Shown here: positions 1-9,553 of the stretch, in pieces
Numbering within the stretch: the stretch's first letter is position 1
Layout of the letters: the number at the start of each line of letters is the position of its first letter
Source: Monoraphidium neglectum
Lineage: Eukaryota > Chlorophyta > Chlorophyceae > Sphaeropleales > Selenastraceae
Assembly (NCBI RefSeq): GCF_000611645.1
Contig: NW_014012734.1
Location: 1 to 18,960 of the forward strand
Direction: 5' to 3'
Length of the DNA stretch: 18,960 nucleotides
Notes under the pieces: generated by a model
What the model was told of the DNA's origin: nothing
Databases searched by the model: none
What the model saw: only the letters and a program-made list of their open reading frames with translations
Made by a program: the position numbers and the translations under genes

Positions 1-320
1 GTGCTGGGCGGTGTGTGTATGTGGGGGGCAGTAGTGGGCAGGACGTTGCTGCGGGCGATGCGTAGCTGCGGGCGTTTTTGTTTGGGGGGGGCCGTGGAGC
101 AAGGCGGGGCCAACGCTGCAGGCTGGCTGCTGAGGGCTGATGAGCAGCGCCAGCCGCCAGGTTGTGTCTGAGATCAGTCCCATGGCTTCGATGCAGCGCA
201 CGCAGACATTACAGCGGCTGCACCCTCCCACTCTCAAGCGCACTCATTCTTCAAGCCGCCCCCCAAACCTTGACTGCCTGCAAGCTTGCCAGCCCCCCTC
301 ATGACCCCCCCCCTCTGCAG
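1..320 (+). other. Intron (3' part) upstream of the first visible exon of the CCDC17-like gene
   Basis: No coding segment can be supported here. The stretch is G- and T-rich, has stops in all forward frames that could join the next exon, and ends in a pyrimidine-rich tract followed by CTGCAG at 315-320, a good 3' splice acceptor. The simplest reading is that an intron enters from the left edge of the window. A very short exon cannot be excluded. Confidence 0.5.
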
Positions 321-2434
321 GCGAGGTGCTGCCCCCCAGCGACCCCGAGGTCATGGATGCAATGGATGACGCACTCAGGGGCCCAGGGTGAGGGGGCGAG
401 GGCAAGGGGTGGGGTTGGGGCTGGTCGAATGGCGGGACGACGGTACTTTTTGAGATGTCTGTGAGGGCAGGGCACAAGGTGCTGCGGTGTGTGTGGTCCT
501 CTCAGTGCTGTTCAAGACCCGCCCCTCCCGCCAACCCAAGCTACACACTGCCTGCCAACGAAGCTTCGTGGGGGTGTGCTAGGCAATTGGTCACAAGTCC
601 AACCCTGTGGCGATGCAAGGCAGGGCGTGTTAACACACGTAAATCGTAGAGGCGGCATGCCCTACTTGCCTGACTGTCCAATCATTGCTGCCTCCCCCCT
701 CAATCGACACAATGTATTGCGCATGTGCCCCAGGGGTGCGCCCCCAGCCGCCTTCATCGACTTCAACACCGCCCGCGAGTACCAGCCAAACATGGGCTTC
801 TTTGTGGCGGCGGACGGGGCGCACAGGGTGTCGCGGCTGCTGCCCGCTGCTGCGCTCGTGACCTACGCGCCCCCCGGCAGCTTCTACCAGGTGATCGTGG
901 GTACGGACGCATGTGTGCAGAGACGCCATGGGTTTCGCATATTACGCTAGCTGGCAGCTCGCCTGGCTCCCGGCAGGCAACTGTGGCTCAACTGCGCACC
1001 CCTTGTGCGTCATCGCGCAGGACCACCCTATCGTGGATGATGTCAAGGTGACACTGGACTACGACCTCACCGCACCCCTGGCAGCACCACGGTGGGTGGC
1101 AGAGTGGATGGCAAGCAGATGTCACGGTCTGCTCTGCCCGCTGCAGCGAGCCACTGTGGCTCTGAGGCGCGCTGGTGGTGGGGAAGCCTGCACAGAAAGC
1201 AGCTCATTGACGCAGCTGGTCTGCCGCACCATGCCTGGGCAGCATGCACGCAGGCTGATGCGCATGGCAGTGCCTGAATGTATGACACAGCCCAGGCGCT
1301 CAAGGCCATGATGAGGCTGAACGCAGACGCAAGTGCCCCGGCAAACAACCGCCTGCTGGCCTGCGCCCCGTCCTCGCAGGTGGCTCGACGGCTTCCAGCA
1401 CTTTGTGGGGGCGCCCTACTCCCCCGGCCTCTGTGTCGTGGTGGACGTGCGCTACGTCGTGCCGGCTGCCGGCGGCAGCGCCCCCGCGGGCTGGGCGCTG
1501 CTGCCGGTGTTTGAGCGGTGCGGCGCCTTTGTCGCCAGCGGCACCTACCACTTGCCGCTGTTCCAGGTGTGCATGAAATGGACAAACCAACCGCCACGCT
1601 CGCATGCGGGCGGGCGGGAGGCAGGTCATTGGTGGCACCATGCAAGGGGCCGTGTCAAACGCCTGGTGACGGCAGCGCTCCTGAAGTGCAGCAGGGTGCA
1701 AATTGGTGAATGCTTGCTGCCGCCGGAGGGAGCAGCCCAGCCTGTTGCAAGATTCACACCGTTTCCACAGCTTCACAGCGCAAGTTGTTTTGCCCAAAGG
1801 CATGAACCTGGGGGGCACGTTTCAGTCACACCCAGCCACCCACCCATCCACCCTCCCCACACCACTCAGGGTGTCCCTGGGTCCACCCTGCTGGCTGAGG
1901 TGGCGGCCAGGGGTGACCCCCACGCAGTCATGGTGGCGCAGATCAAGGTGCGCTGGGGACACACGAATCACGCAAGTATCATCCTTCTGGTCAGCCCTCC
2001 CCCTTGGGCCAAGGAGGCGAGCAGGTCAGCCCAACCCCCAGGCCCTACATAAGACTTGCTGTCTTCATTTGAAGCACGATTGCACCAAGGAGAGACGCCG
2101 CTCTCTCCACACCTTCATTTGCAGTCCGGCCGCATCCGGCCCAGCCTGGACTTTGCGTCCGTGACAGTCCGGCTGAGGTGTGCGACGCGCGCCGGGCAGC
2201 TTGAGTCTCCCGCCTGGGCGGCGCCGCTGCCTTCGCTGCGGCTGCCGCGTTACGTGGTGGCAGGGCTGGGGTCGAAGCACGTGGCTGAGATGAGGCGGGT
2301 CGTCAAAAATAAGACCTACAGCCAGGTACGTAGGAATCAGGGGCCATGGGATGGCAGTAAGGGCGGTGGTACTGCTGTTGTACCGCTGGTTGTTCCGTCT
2401 CCTGCTGCTTGTGTGGTGTGGTGTGGTGTGGTGT

Positions 2435-2472
<38 letters not shown>

Positions 2473-2899
2473 CACGCGCACACGCCTCCACAAGCAAGTG
2501 TGCGTGCTGCACACGCACGTGCGTGACTGTGTGAAGGCAGCAGACTCCCTCACTGCTCACGCCCACGCTGCCTTATCATCCGCGACTGCGCGGTGCACAC
2601 AGCTGCGTGCACCCATCACAAACATCACGTGTATGCAAGCGATCAATCCTGTCATGCCTCCAACACCTTTCTTGACTGCGCGATTGACCCCGCCCCATTT
2701 GCCAACCCGCCCCAAACCCCAGGCCAAGCCCCAGGCCCTGACCGATGACCAGTGGGTGGACCAGATCAATGACGCCGTCATCAAGGCCGCGGGGCTGGAG
2801 GGGGATGACGACGGCGGGCTGCAGGGCGGCGGCGAGGAGGCGCGAGAGGAGGAGCGGGGGGCCGCAGCGGGCGGCGAGGTTGAGGGCGCAGCAGAATGA
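321..2899 (+). CDS. CCDC17-like protein, C-terminal part (5'-partial, seven exons)
   Basis: Proposed exons are 321-387, 734-890, 1021-1091, 1380-1566, 1870-1947, 2125-2325 and 2723-2899 (stop TGA). All junctions are GT...AG and the frame is kept through every one (the first exon begins with two bases of a split codon), giving about 311 residues. The order of recognisable parts is: an acidic linker (LPPSDPEVMDAMDDAL); a segment with FIDFNTAREYQPNMGFFVAAD; a beta-rich block with WLDGFQHFVGAPYSPG and, after a variable loop, GWALLPVFE...GTYHLPLFQ; a basic helix with RRVVKNKTYSQ; and an acidic Glu/Gly tail. The pattern 'GFF-x-D ... GW-x-LPVF ... G-x-YHLPLF' looks like the C2-like C-terminal region of CCDC17, an animal and protist coiled-coil protein associated with ciliated cells. 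That assignment is from memory of the family pattern, not from an alignment. Any N-terminal coiled coil would lie upstream of the window. The existence of a gene is well supported; the name is less sure. An alternative is an unnamed chlorophyte flagellar-associated protein. Confidence 0.6.
2411..2469. repeat. GTGTG pentamer repeat running into (TG)n microsatellite
   Basis: Several tandem GTGTG units run directly into an uninterrupted TG dinucleotide tract and then a short CGCACGCGCACAC segment. It lies inside the last intron (2326-2722) of the CCDC17-like gene. The alternating purine-pyrimidine sequence could adopt Z-DNA and is likely length-polymorphic. Confidence 0.9.
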
Positions 2900-3615
2900 C
2901 AGCGTGGTTGAGCTGGCAGGACAGTGCAGATCTGTTCTAGAGTTTCTCAGTGTCAGTCTCACATTCAGGGCGGGCATAGGCCCTTGATGGCAGCTTGCAC
3001 GCGCCTGGCACCTTGTCCTGGGAACCTGGATGTTCTGAGCGCCATGATTCATGTTTTCTTGCCCGGGCGATTTACGCCACACAAAGTGTGTGCCGCAATT
3101 TGGACTGGGGAGCAACAAAGAGCCCTCAGAAGAGGCTGGTAAAGCTGGGGCAGCCGACCAATGGTCACCTGCACCCCTGACATCCGCACCCCTGGCATGG
3201 CCCCCCAGGAAGGTCAGAAGAGCTTGCAAGCACAGTGTGTGCGCGTCGACGGGTTCATAAGGACATCTTGCTTTGTATGTGCAGGTATCCCAGGCGCAGA
3301 CTCAGCGAGTCGAACAGTAATTGGTGGGGGTGCATCACAGACAGGGCAGCTGCAAATTTGCAATTGTGATGCTGGTAGACAAAAGGGCAGCCAAGTGTGG
3401 GGTGGGCTGACACCCAAACAGGCAGGGGAGCAGGCCGTCCATCAAAATTAACGTACAACTAACAAAATGCAGCACAGTGCAGGTCACTATTTCGAGCATC
3501 AATCAGCCTCAAATTCCAGCAGCCGTCCCTTCAAAGCCATGCTGCATGGTGAGTACTTTGCAGCAGCGCGCAAAAAGAGTCACCGGAGCTCAACCTGCAA
3601 GTGCCAACCCGGCCA
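2900..3615. other. Convergent intergenic region / 3' UTRs
   Basis: This stretch lies between the stop of the forward CCDC17-like gene and the stop of the reverse MYND gene, so it should hold both 3' UTRs. I see no gene in it. Base composition is clearly less GC-rich than the MYND coding region. No exact TGTAA poly(A) signal was found on either strand, so the transcript ends cannot be placed. A perfect 12-base palindrome, TGCAAATTTGCA, lies at 3351-3362. Confidence 0.6.
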
Positions 3616-6219
3616 TCAAGTAGCCGCAGCCTGCGACGCCGCCTGCGCCGCACGGCACGCGTCACGGTGCCGCGGCCACCCCTGGCGCTGGCAGGTGACA
3701 TTGCAAAAGTATGCCAGCCCCAAGCAGCCGGTGCAGGCTCGCAGCTTCTCGCCCGCCTCCCCCGCCCTCTTGCCGCAGCTGAAGCACTCCCTTGGAGGCT
3801 TGCCGCCCGCCACGGCGACATCCGCCGGCGCCGCTGCAGCCGCCGCATGCGCGGCGCTGGGGCCCGCGCCGCCTGCGCCGCTCCAGCCTGTGCGTGGGCT
3901 GATGGTGCCGCCGCCGCCGCCGCCACGGCCCTGCGGCGCCGCACCGGAACCAGGGCTGCCGCTTGGTGCCCGTGCCTCCGGCTGGCCCCACCGCGGCGCC
4001 GGCGGCGCCCCGCCGGTGGCAGCCCAGGCCTGCTCCCAGGCCCTCAGGCGCCGCAGTATGCTGTCGGCCCGCTCCACCACCTCGCGTGCCGTGTCGACCT
4101 CCAGCATCAGCGCCATGCTCGGCCGCAGCCTGGACGCCACGAGCGCGAGGGCGCGGCGGCCGGCGCCCTCGTGCGCCGCGAGCGCGCGGGGGCCAGCCCC
4201 GGGTTCCCCTGCCCAAAACCCGAGGTCGAGCTCGCCGCCTTGCTCCGGCACGAGGTCGTCGAATAAGTCGACCAGGCAGCACACCAAGGCGCAGCGCTGC
4301 ATCTGGACGGCCTGGCACCCCGGGCCGCCGACCGGGGACGGGCCGCCGCCGCCGAACGCGCTCTGCGCCTGCGCCGCCAGCGCGGCCGCGGCGGCGTCGC
4401 AGACGTCGTTGCTGCGCGCCACGGCCGCGGCGCCGTGCACGTCGCGCGTGCACAACGCCAGCAGCCGCGCCGCGCGCAGCTGCGCGTCGAACCCCGGCGA
4501 CGGCCGCCCCTGGGACCAAAACTCGTCGTCCTCTGTCCCGCCGCCCTTGCCGCCCACCCCCAGCAGCACCTCCGGCAGCGCCCCGCGCAGGCCCCCGGGC
4601 CCCAGGACCTCCCGCGCCCAGCCCCCGCGCGGCCGCGCGGCCGCCAGCAGGCGGGCCAGCTGCCCGAGCACGTTGAGCGCGCCGCACGCCTGGCCCGGCA
4701 GCGCCCGCAGCCAGGGCACGAACGGCGCGAGCGCCTCCGACAGCGCCGCCGCCACGCCCGGCGCGCGTGCGTCCGCCTCGACCCGCGGGTCTGCGGGGGC
4801 GTGCGCCAGCCCCAGGAGCGCCTGCAGCGCGTCAAGCAGGTCATCCGACACCTCCGCCAGCCGCTTGGGCAGCGGCGCCGCCTCCGCCTCCGCCGCCCCC
4901 GGGCGCCGGGCGCCGCTTTCTGCCCCCCCACCGCCGCCGCCGCCGCCGCGGCCGCCCGCGTCTTGCGCGATCTGGACCGCGTCCGCGGGCAGCCGCCGCA
5001 GCGCCGCCGCGATGCGCGTGAGGTACCCCGGCCGCGCCGCGACCGCGGCCCGCCCCTGCGGCGACGCGCACAGCCCCGAGAGCGCCTGCTCGGCCATGCC
5101 GAACGACGCGCACGCCCCGCGGCGGGCGACGAGGAGGTGGAAGACGGCGTCCGTGATCTGGGGCGCCGTGGAGAGCAGCTGCTCGACAGCTTCGGGGCCG
5201 GCTTTCGCCAGCTGCGCCACCATGTTTGCCGACAGGGAGATGACGTCAGCGCCGCCCGCCTCGCGCCAGCGCGCGTCGAGCGTGCGCGCGCCGCGCGTGT
5301 CGGGCGCCGCCAGCATGCTCGCGGCCGCCGCGCGGACGGCGTCGGGGTGCGCGCGCGCGGCGGCGGCGGCGGCGCGCGGCGACGAGGCCGCGAGGAAGGT
5401 GAAAGCCTTGAGGCCCGCGGCCGCCAGGTCGAGATTGCGCACCGTTGCTCCGTCCGCCGCCGCGAGCGCCCCTGCCGCGATCAGCCGCTCGAGGCCCTCG
5501 GCTGCCGAGGCGGGGCCCGCGCCGCCGAAGCCCCCGACCGCCGCGCCGCCGAGCTTGGCCGCGGCCGCAGGGCGCGAGCGGCAGAGCTCCGCGGCGGCGT
5601 CGAGCGCGGCGGTGCGGCACGCGGCGTCGGGCGGCGCCAGCGCGTCGCCCGCGATCGCCGCCAGCAGCAGGCCGCGGCCTTCGACCTGGCGCGCGCGTGG
5701 CTCGCTGTCGCGCGCAAAGGTGGCGAGCAGGCGCAGGCTGCGCGCGCGGTCGGGGCCGTGGCGGGGGCCGGAGGCCAGGTCGCGCATGACGTCATCCAGG
5801 GCGCCGTCCGGCGCCCTCTGATTCGGCGGGGTCATGCCGAACATCTGGTTCATGAGTGCCTCCATGCTGGCATCGTCCACCTCGTCCTCGTCCTCGCTGC
5901 CGGCGCCGCCGAACCCGGCGAGCGGGCGGCCGGGCGCGCCGCGGGGGCGACCGCCGTGCACGCCAGCCGGGCGGCGGGCGGCGGCGCCGCCGGGCAGCAT
6001 CTGGGCGAGGGCGGACGGCGGCACGTTGGCGCGCGCGGCCATGCCGGCCAGCAGGCGCCCAAAGCTCTCGGGCGTGGGGTTGCTGCCAAACTCGGTGCCC
6101 GCATACAGGGCCTGCAGGCGCTCAAAGTCCGCCGCCTCTTCGCCGCTCAAGCCGGTAGGGACGGTGGGGGTGACCCTGCTGACCCTGCTGGCCCTGCTGC
6201 CGCCGCCTCTGTCACCCAT
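3616..6219 (-). CDS. MYND zinc-finger protein with Ala-rich helical repeats (single exon)
   Basis: One uninterrupted frame on the reverse strand encodes 867 residues. The frame stays open three codons further to a GTG, but a eukaryotic start should be the ATG at 6217-6219 (MGDRGGGSR). The N-terminal part has a compact segment (about residues 20-70, with LSGEEAADFERLQALYAG), a Gly/Arg-rich linker and an acidic patch SEDEDEVDD (about 105-115). A long Ala/Leu-rich alpha-helical region follows (about 130-780), which looks like ARM/HEAT-type repeats and is broken by a poly-Gly stretch near residue 420. The C terminus (about 811-855) is a MYND finger: CxxC (CFSC), then CTGC, YFCNVTC, QRQGW and HRDAC supply all expected Cys/His ligands. 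MYND domains usually bind short proline-containing peptides in partner proteins, so a scaffold or regulatory role is likely. No SET domain is visible, so it is not an obvious SMYD methyltransferase. It is intronless, unlike every neighbour. The specific function is unknown. Confidence 0.85.
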   Translation of the reverse strand: MGDRGGGSRASRVSRVTPTVPTGLSGEEAADFERLQALYAGTEFGSNPTPESFGRLLAGMAARANVPPSALAQMLPGGAAARRPAGVHGGRPRGAPGRPLAGFGGAGSEDEDEVDDASMEALMNQMFGMTPPNQRAPDGALDDVMRDLASGPRHGPDRARSLRLLATFARDSEPRARQVEGRGLLLAAIAGDALAPPDAACRTAALDAAAELCRSRPAAAAKLGGAAVGGFGGAGPASAAEGLERLIAAGALAAADGATVRNLDLAAAGLKAFTFLAASSPRAAAAAARAHPDAVRAAAASMLAAPDTRGARTLDARWREAGGADVISLSANMVAQLAKAGPEAVEQLLSTAPQITDAVFHLLVARRGACASFGMAEQALSGLCASPQGRAAVAARPGYLTRIAAALRRLPADAVQIAQDAGGRGGGGGGGGAESGARRPGAAEAEAAPLPKRLAEVSDDLLDALQALLGLAHAPADPRVEADARAPGVAAALSEALAPFVPWLRALPGQACGALNVLGQLARLLAAARPRGGWAREVLGPGGLRGALPEVLLGVGGKGGGTEDDEFWSQGRPSPGFDAQLRAARLLALCTRDVHGAAAVARSNDVCDAAAAALAAQAQSAFGGGGPSPVGGPGCQAVQMQRCALVCCLVDLFDDLVPEQGGELDLGFWAGEPGAGPRALAAHEGAGRRALALVASRLRPSMALMLEVDTAREVVERADSILRRLRAWEQAWAATGGAPPAPRWGQPEARAPSGSPGSGAAPQGRGGGGGGTISPRTGWSGAGGAGPSAAHAAAAAAPADVAVAGGKPPRECFSCGKRAGEAGEKLRACTGCLGLAYFCNVTCQRQGWPRHRDACRAAQAASQAAAT

Positions 6220-7182
6220 GGGCGGCACCCCAATGAGTTCGCGGCGCTGCTGCTGCCGACGCCTACTGTTGCGGTAGCGCCGGTGCTGTTGCTGCTGCTG
6301 CCGTTGCTGCCGTTGCTACACCAAACTCTGTCTGTGGGACCGCTCGCGCCGGTGATCGACCGACTGAATTGAATGAAACGTGTTCTACCTGCTAAAACAA
6401 GGCATTGAGCTTCAAAGCACGCCGATAGGACCCGGCTGGGAACACGCAACCGTGGGTGCTCATCACCCGATATGCATGGGTTGATATGACTTGGGAATCA
6501 GTGCATATGCCGCAGGTGACTCCGCGACTTGCATTTTTAGGCCAGCAAGACGTGGGGGGGGTCACGTTGACTAATAAGACTGGCACACACAGCGCAGCAA
6601 CTGATTCTTTTGTGTGATAAGCTACACACGCATTTAATCCCGTTGAGGGCTCAACCACATGCATATGAGCGCAGGTACTTGTATATACCCATCAATCCGC
6701 CTGCTTAGCTCACAAATTCTTGCCCGCCTGGCTTGCGCCGTCCCCTCAAGTGGCATATCGCTATGCGCCATGTTGGGCATCACGTTAAATACAGGGGCTG
6801 TCAGCAGGCTTGCAACACCAACGGTCGCAACACCCCCATAGCTCAGGCGTCCCATGGCTTGTCATGGAGTGCAACAGCCGCCCCACACGTCGCTCTGGGC
6901 AGAGGCGTCGCAAGGCTCCTGGTTGACAGCCAACCAATCTCCAAGGTATGAAACGTCTTCAGATATTCGACAATTACGCCTGCAACATATGAAATTGACT
7001 GCAGTAGGCAGCTATGCGGTGCCAGGCGCCACGCGCGCGCACGCACGCAAGTGCGTATTTGCGGGCCTGGACCCTGGGCTGCCAATCTGCCCGGGGCGAG
7101 GCAACGCGTTGCACGGCACAACCCACAACAGAGCAGCAGGAGCCGGCTGCGCTGCCTGCAGCTGGTAGCCGTGCTCCGTGAC
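6220..7182 (-). other. Intergenic region: MYND 5' flank/promoter and downstream flank of the Rab18 gene
   Basis: This region of about 960 bases has a markedly lower GC content than the genes on either side. Short ORFs occur in several frames, but none has a recognisable motif or plausible splice partner. It should contain the promoter and 5' UTR of the MYND gene (reverse strand) and, at its right edge, sequence just beyond the Rab18 transcript end. No tRNA-like box B or other RNA gene was seen. Confidence 0.5.
6283..6320 (-). repeat. CAG/CAA-type repeat in the presumed 5' UTR of the MYND gene
   Basis: On the reverse strand this reads as imperfect tandem GGCAGCAAC and CAG units, about 65-100 bases upstream of the ATG at 6219. 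No in-frame ATG links it to the coding frame, so it is read as leader sequence and not polyglutamine coding sequence. The transcription start is not known. Confidence 0.5.
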
Positions 7183-7187
7183 TTACA
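7183..7187 (-). terminator. TGTAA poly(A) signal for the Rab18/RABC gene
   Basis: TTACA on the forward strand is TGTAA on the gene strand. This pentamer is the usual poly(A) signal of volvocine and related green algae. It is the first one downstream of the Rab18 stop (7719), which gives a 3' UTR of roughly 530 bases. Confidence 0.5.
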
Positions 7188-7718
7188 ATTTATGGTACAT
7201 AGGTGGGAGGAACAAACGCGCCGGGCACTCCCTCGGCGCTATCGCCGGCTGAATCGCAACAGGATCAAACCACCGCCAGGTCAGCACGACAGATGAAGCT
7301 GCACAGGCGGTGCAAGTTGCGACAGGGCACCCAGCAGCGCGCGCCACCTGAAACCAACCCGTCCTAAGCTGGGCAGGCGCTCTTCCCTCTGCACTCTCCT
7401 GTACAACGCTGCAACAGCGAGGGGGACCACAGGACAAACACAAACACAGACGACCACCAAACGTCACTCGCAGGAAAATTTCGAAGGCATGATGCCCCAC
7501 CGCTCGTGGCATCGTGCGGCTGAGACGGGCACCCCAGAGCCGCCATGCGCTGCCCAACAAGCTGTGCACATGCCAGCCGCGGAGCGCCGCCAGTGGCGCG
7601 TCGCCACTGCACAGACGTGCAACCGCCAACCAATGCTTGCGCCGCCGTCGCAGCTGCACCGCCGCAGCAGCAGCTGCAATGGCGGCCCCCGCAATTCCAG
7701 GATGGCCCCGCCGCGCCG

Positions 7719-9213
7719 TCAGCAGGAGCAGCTGCTGGCTGCATTACTCTGCTGGTCCAGCTTGATGGCCCCCGGGTGGCTGAAGCCGTCCAGCAGCGCC
7801 GGCGTTTCCAATATCTTCTGAACCAGCTCCTCAAACGCCTGGCCGACCGCAATGTTGACCTTTGCCGAGGTCTCCACGTAGAGGCAGCCGTTGTCGCGCG
7901 CAAAGGCGTGGCCCTCCTCCGTGGAGACGGCGCGCGACGACTCCTGCAGGGAGCCAGGCAGGCGGCGCAGGTTAGAGACCAGGTCGGAGGACGGCAATGT
8001 TGACGGCCAGGCGCCGCAGCTGGTGCTGCTGCCCAGGCAGGGGGCATGCGACCGCAGCGCTACCGCCGCTCCGCCAGCTCGCGGGCTGTCCTAGCCCGTG
8101 CGCCGCCCCCAGTCTAGCACCACCCACACCGCCATCACACCCGCTCGGACTACAATTCAATGCGCCTGCAATCAAGCCCGCCCACCAATCTGCCAACGCC
8201 GCAGCAGCCGCGCAACAGCTGCACCCGTCAGCTGCCGCATGCCAAAGGCCTAGTTCTACGGTCAGCTTTGGCCGCTGCAGCAGCACCCACCCACCCACAC
8301 CGCGCGCTCCATCACATGCGCCACGCATTACGCAGTGCTCCACCACGCACCACCCACCAGATCGACCTTGTTGGCCACCACCATCTTCACGGCGTCCTCT
8401 ATGTTGCTGTAGATGTCCACCTCCTTCATCCACACGCGCTCCAGGTCCTCAAACGTCTCCCGCCGCGTCACGTCGTACACTGCGCGCACGTGCGCGCCCG
8501 CAGACGCGTCGCTGCGCTGTGGGCCGCTGGTCCAAGGGCACCATCGGCGACGCGCGCCGCGGGCGCGAGCCCGTTGCGGCCTGATGCCGATACTAACGTG
8601 GTCCCCACTGCTCCAACCCCTTGGACGCCAGGACGCAACTGGCGTGACCGGCCCGCTGCCTGCCCCACGCTTACCTGGGGCGCGGCGCGCATGAATGCGC
8701 CTGCTGCGGTCTGCTGGCGCAACGCCCCGCTCTGCCCCTGCTCACCAAAGATAATGCCCTGCGCGCCGCGGTAATAGCTGCTGGTGAGTGTCCTGAAGCG
8801 CTCCTGCCCCGCCGTGTCCCACACAGTCAGCTTGACGCGGCGCCCGCCCAGGTTCAGGTACTTGACCCGAAAGTCGACGCCTGCCTCGACGCGGCGGTGC
8901 ACGTCTGAGTCAGCCTGGCGGTGATGCACGTCATAGGCGCACAGCTTGCCAGCACGCCCTGCTGCAAACGCCCACAACATGACCCCACTTGCAGCACACC
9001 TATTGTTGACGTGGTGACCTCGTCGAAGCGGTCTGCCGTGAAGCGCATTAGCAGGCAGCTCTTGCCCACTGCTGAGTCACCTACCAGCAACACCTGGGTG
9101 GCCGAGGGCACGATGGGAGGGGTCGGGCTGATGGGGACGCGGGGTGGCACTCCTGGGCGAGCGGCCTCGCCACCCGCGCGCACCTTGAATAAAAAATCAT
9201 AGTCGGCAGCCAT
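7719..9213 (-). CDS. RABC: Rab18/RABC-type small GTPase (five exons)
   Basis: Exons on the reverse strand, in order of transcription, are 9213-9184, 9093-9000, 8880-8746, 8479-8358 and 7943-7719, giving 201 residues with frame kept at all junctions. All GTPase motifs are present: P-loop GDSAVGKS (15-22), switch I with T40 in STIGVDF, DTAGQE (63-68), NKVD (123-126) and ETSAK (151-155). The switch II stretch [17 protein letters not shown] is typical of Rab18 and plant RABC. The C terminus CSC is a double geranylgeranylation site for membrane anchoring. Rab18 acts at the ER, lipid droplets and secretory membranes, cycling between GDP and GTP forms. Alanine precedes NKVD where many Rabs have glycine; this is unlikely to abolish binding. 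The first intron (9094-9183, 90 bases) is a multiple of three and stop-free. The gene is divergent from the CSPP1-like gene and its TGTAA signal lies at 7183-7187. Confidence 0.95.
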
Positions 9214-9553
9214 CTTTCTGCTGCCTCCCGCTCCACCACGCGCGCTGGATCGATCTGCAGCTCAAGGTGAAACGCCCGACTCGAGCGCCGATCCACTGCA
9301 GTGATAATTTATAATCTTTGGGATATTCAGGGCGTTCCATAACGCATGGTTGGACCATGGCCACGCGAGCCATGGTTTGTTGGCGACGGCAGCTTCGCGC
9401 GTGTTGGGAGGACGTGGACGCGGTGTAAGCTGTGACGGGTGCTTCCACTCAAACGAAAACGTCTAGTAAGTTTCAAGCTCTATCCTTTAGCGCTTCCTCA
9501 GATCATCGTTGTACGATGTGTTGACTGGTCCAAGCCGGGCGGAGGGCACCATC
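9214..9553. promoter_or_regulatory. Shared divergent promoter region between Rab18 and the CSPP1-like gene
   Basis: Only 340 bases separate the two start codons, so the promoters and 5' UTRs of both genes must lie here or overlap the genes. An AT-rich island at 9304-9324 stands out from the GC-rich surroundings. It reads TATAAATTA on the reverse strand (9313-9305), about 95 bases upstream of the Rab18 ATG, a reasonable TATA-like element for that gene. No equally clear TATA element faces the forward gene. A cluster of CATGGT/ACCATG palindromes lies at 9345-9376. An in-frame TAG at 9488 bounds the forward frame and makes ATG 9554 its first start. Confidence 0.6.
9345..9376. repeat. Clustered inverted repeats CATGGT / ACCATGGC / GCCATGGT in the divergent promoter
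   Basis: CATGGT (9345-9350), three bases, then ACCATGGC (9354-9361), a seven-base loop and GCCATGGT (9369-9376). The last two are perfect 8-base inverted arms, and the first pairs with ACCATG across the TGG spacer. It could be a hairpin or a multimeric transcription factor site. Confidence 0.6.

Noticed and set aside
3467..5821. 784-codon open frame on the forward strand
   Set aside because: It is antisense to the MYND gene, is dominated by Ala/Ser/Arg/Pro as expected from reading GC-rich codons backwards, and shows no domain motif.
4435..6372. 645-codon open frame on the forward strand
   Set aside because: Same cause: an Arg/Ala-rich antisense shadow of the MYND coding region.
6400..7180. 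Short ORFs of 60-105 codons in the intergenic region
   Set aside because: No motif, no consistent composition and no splice partner; lengths are as expected by chance.
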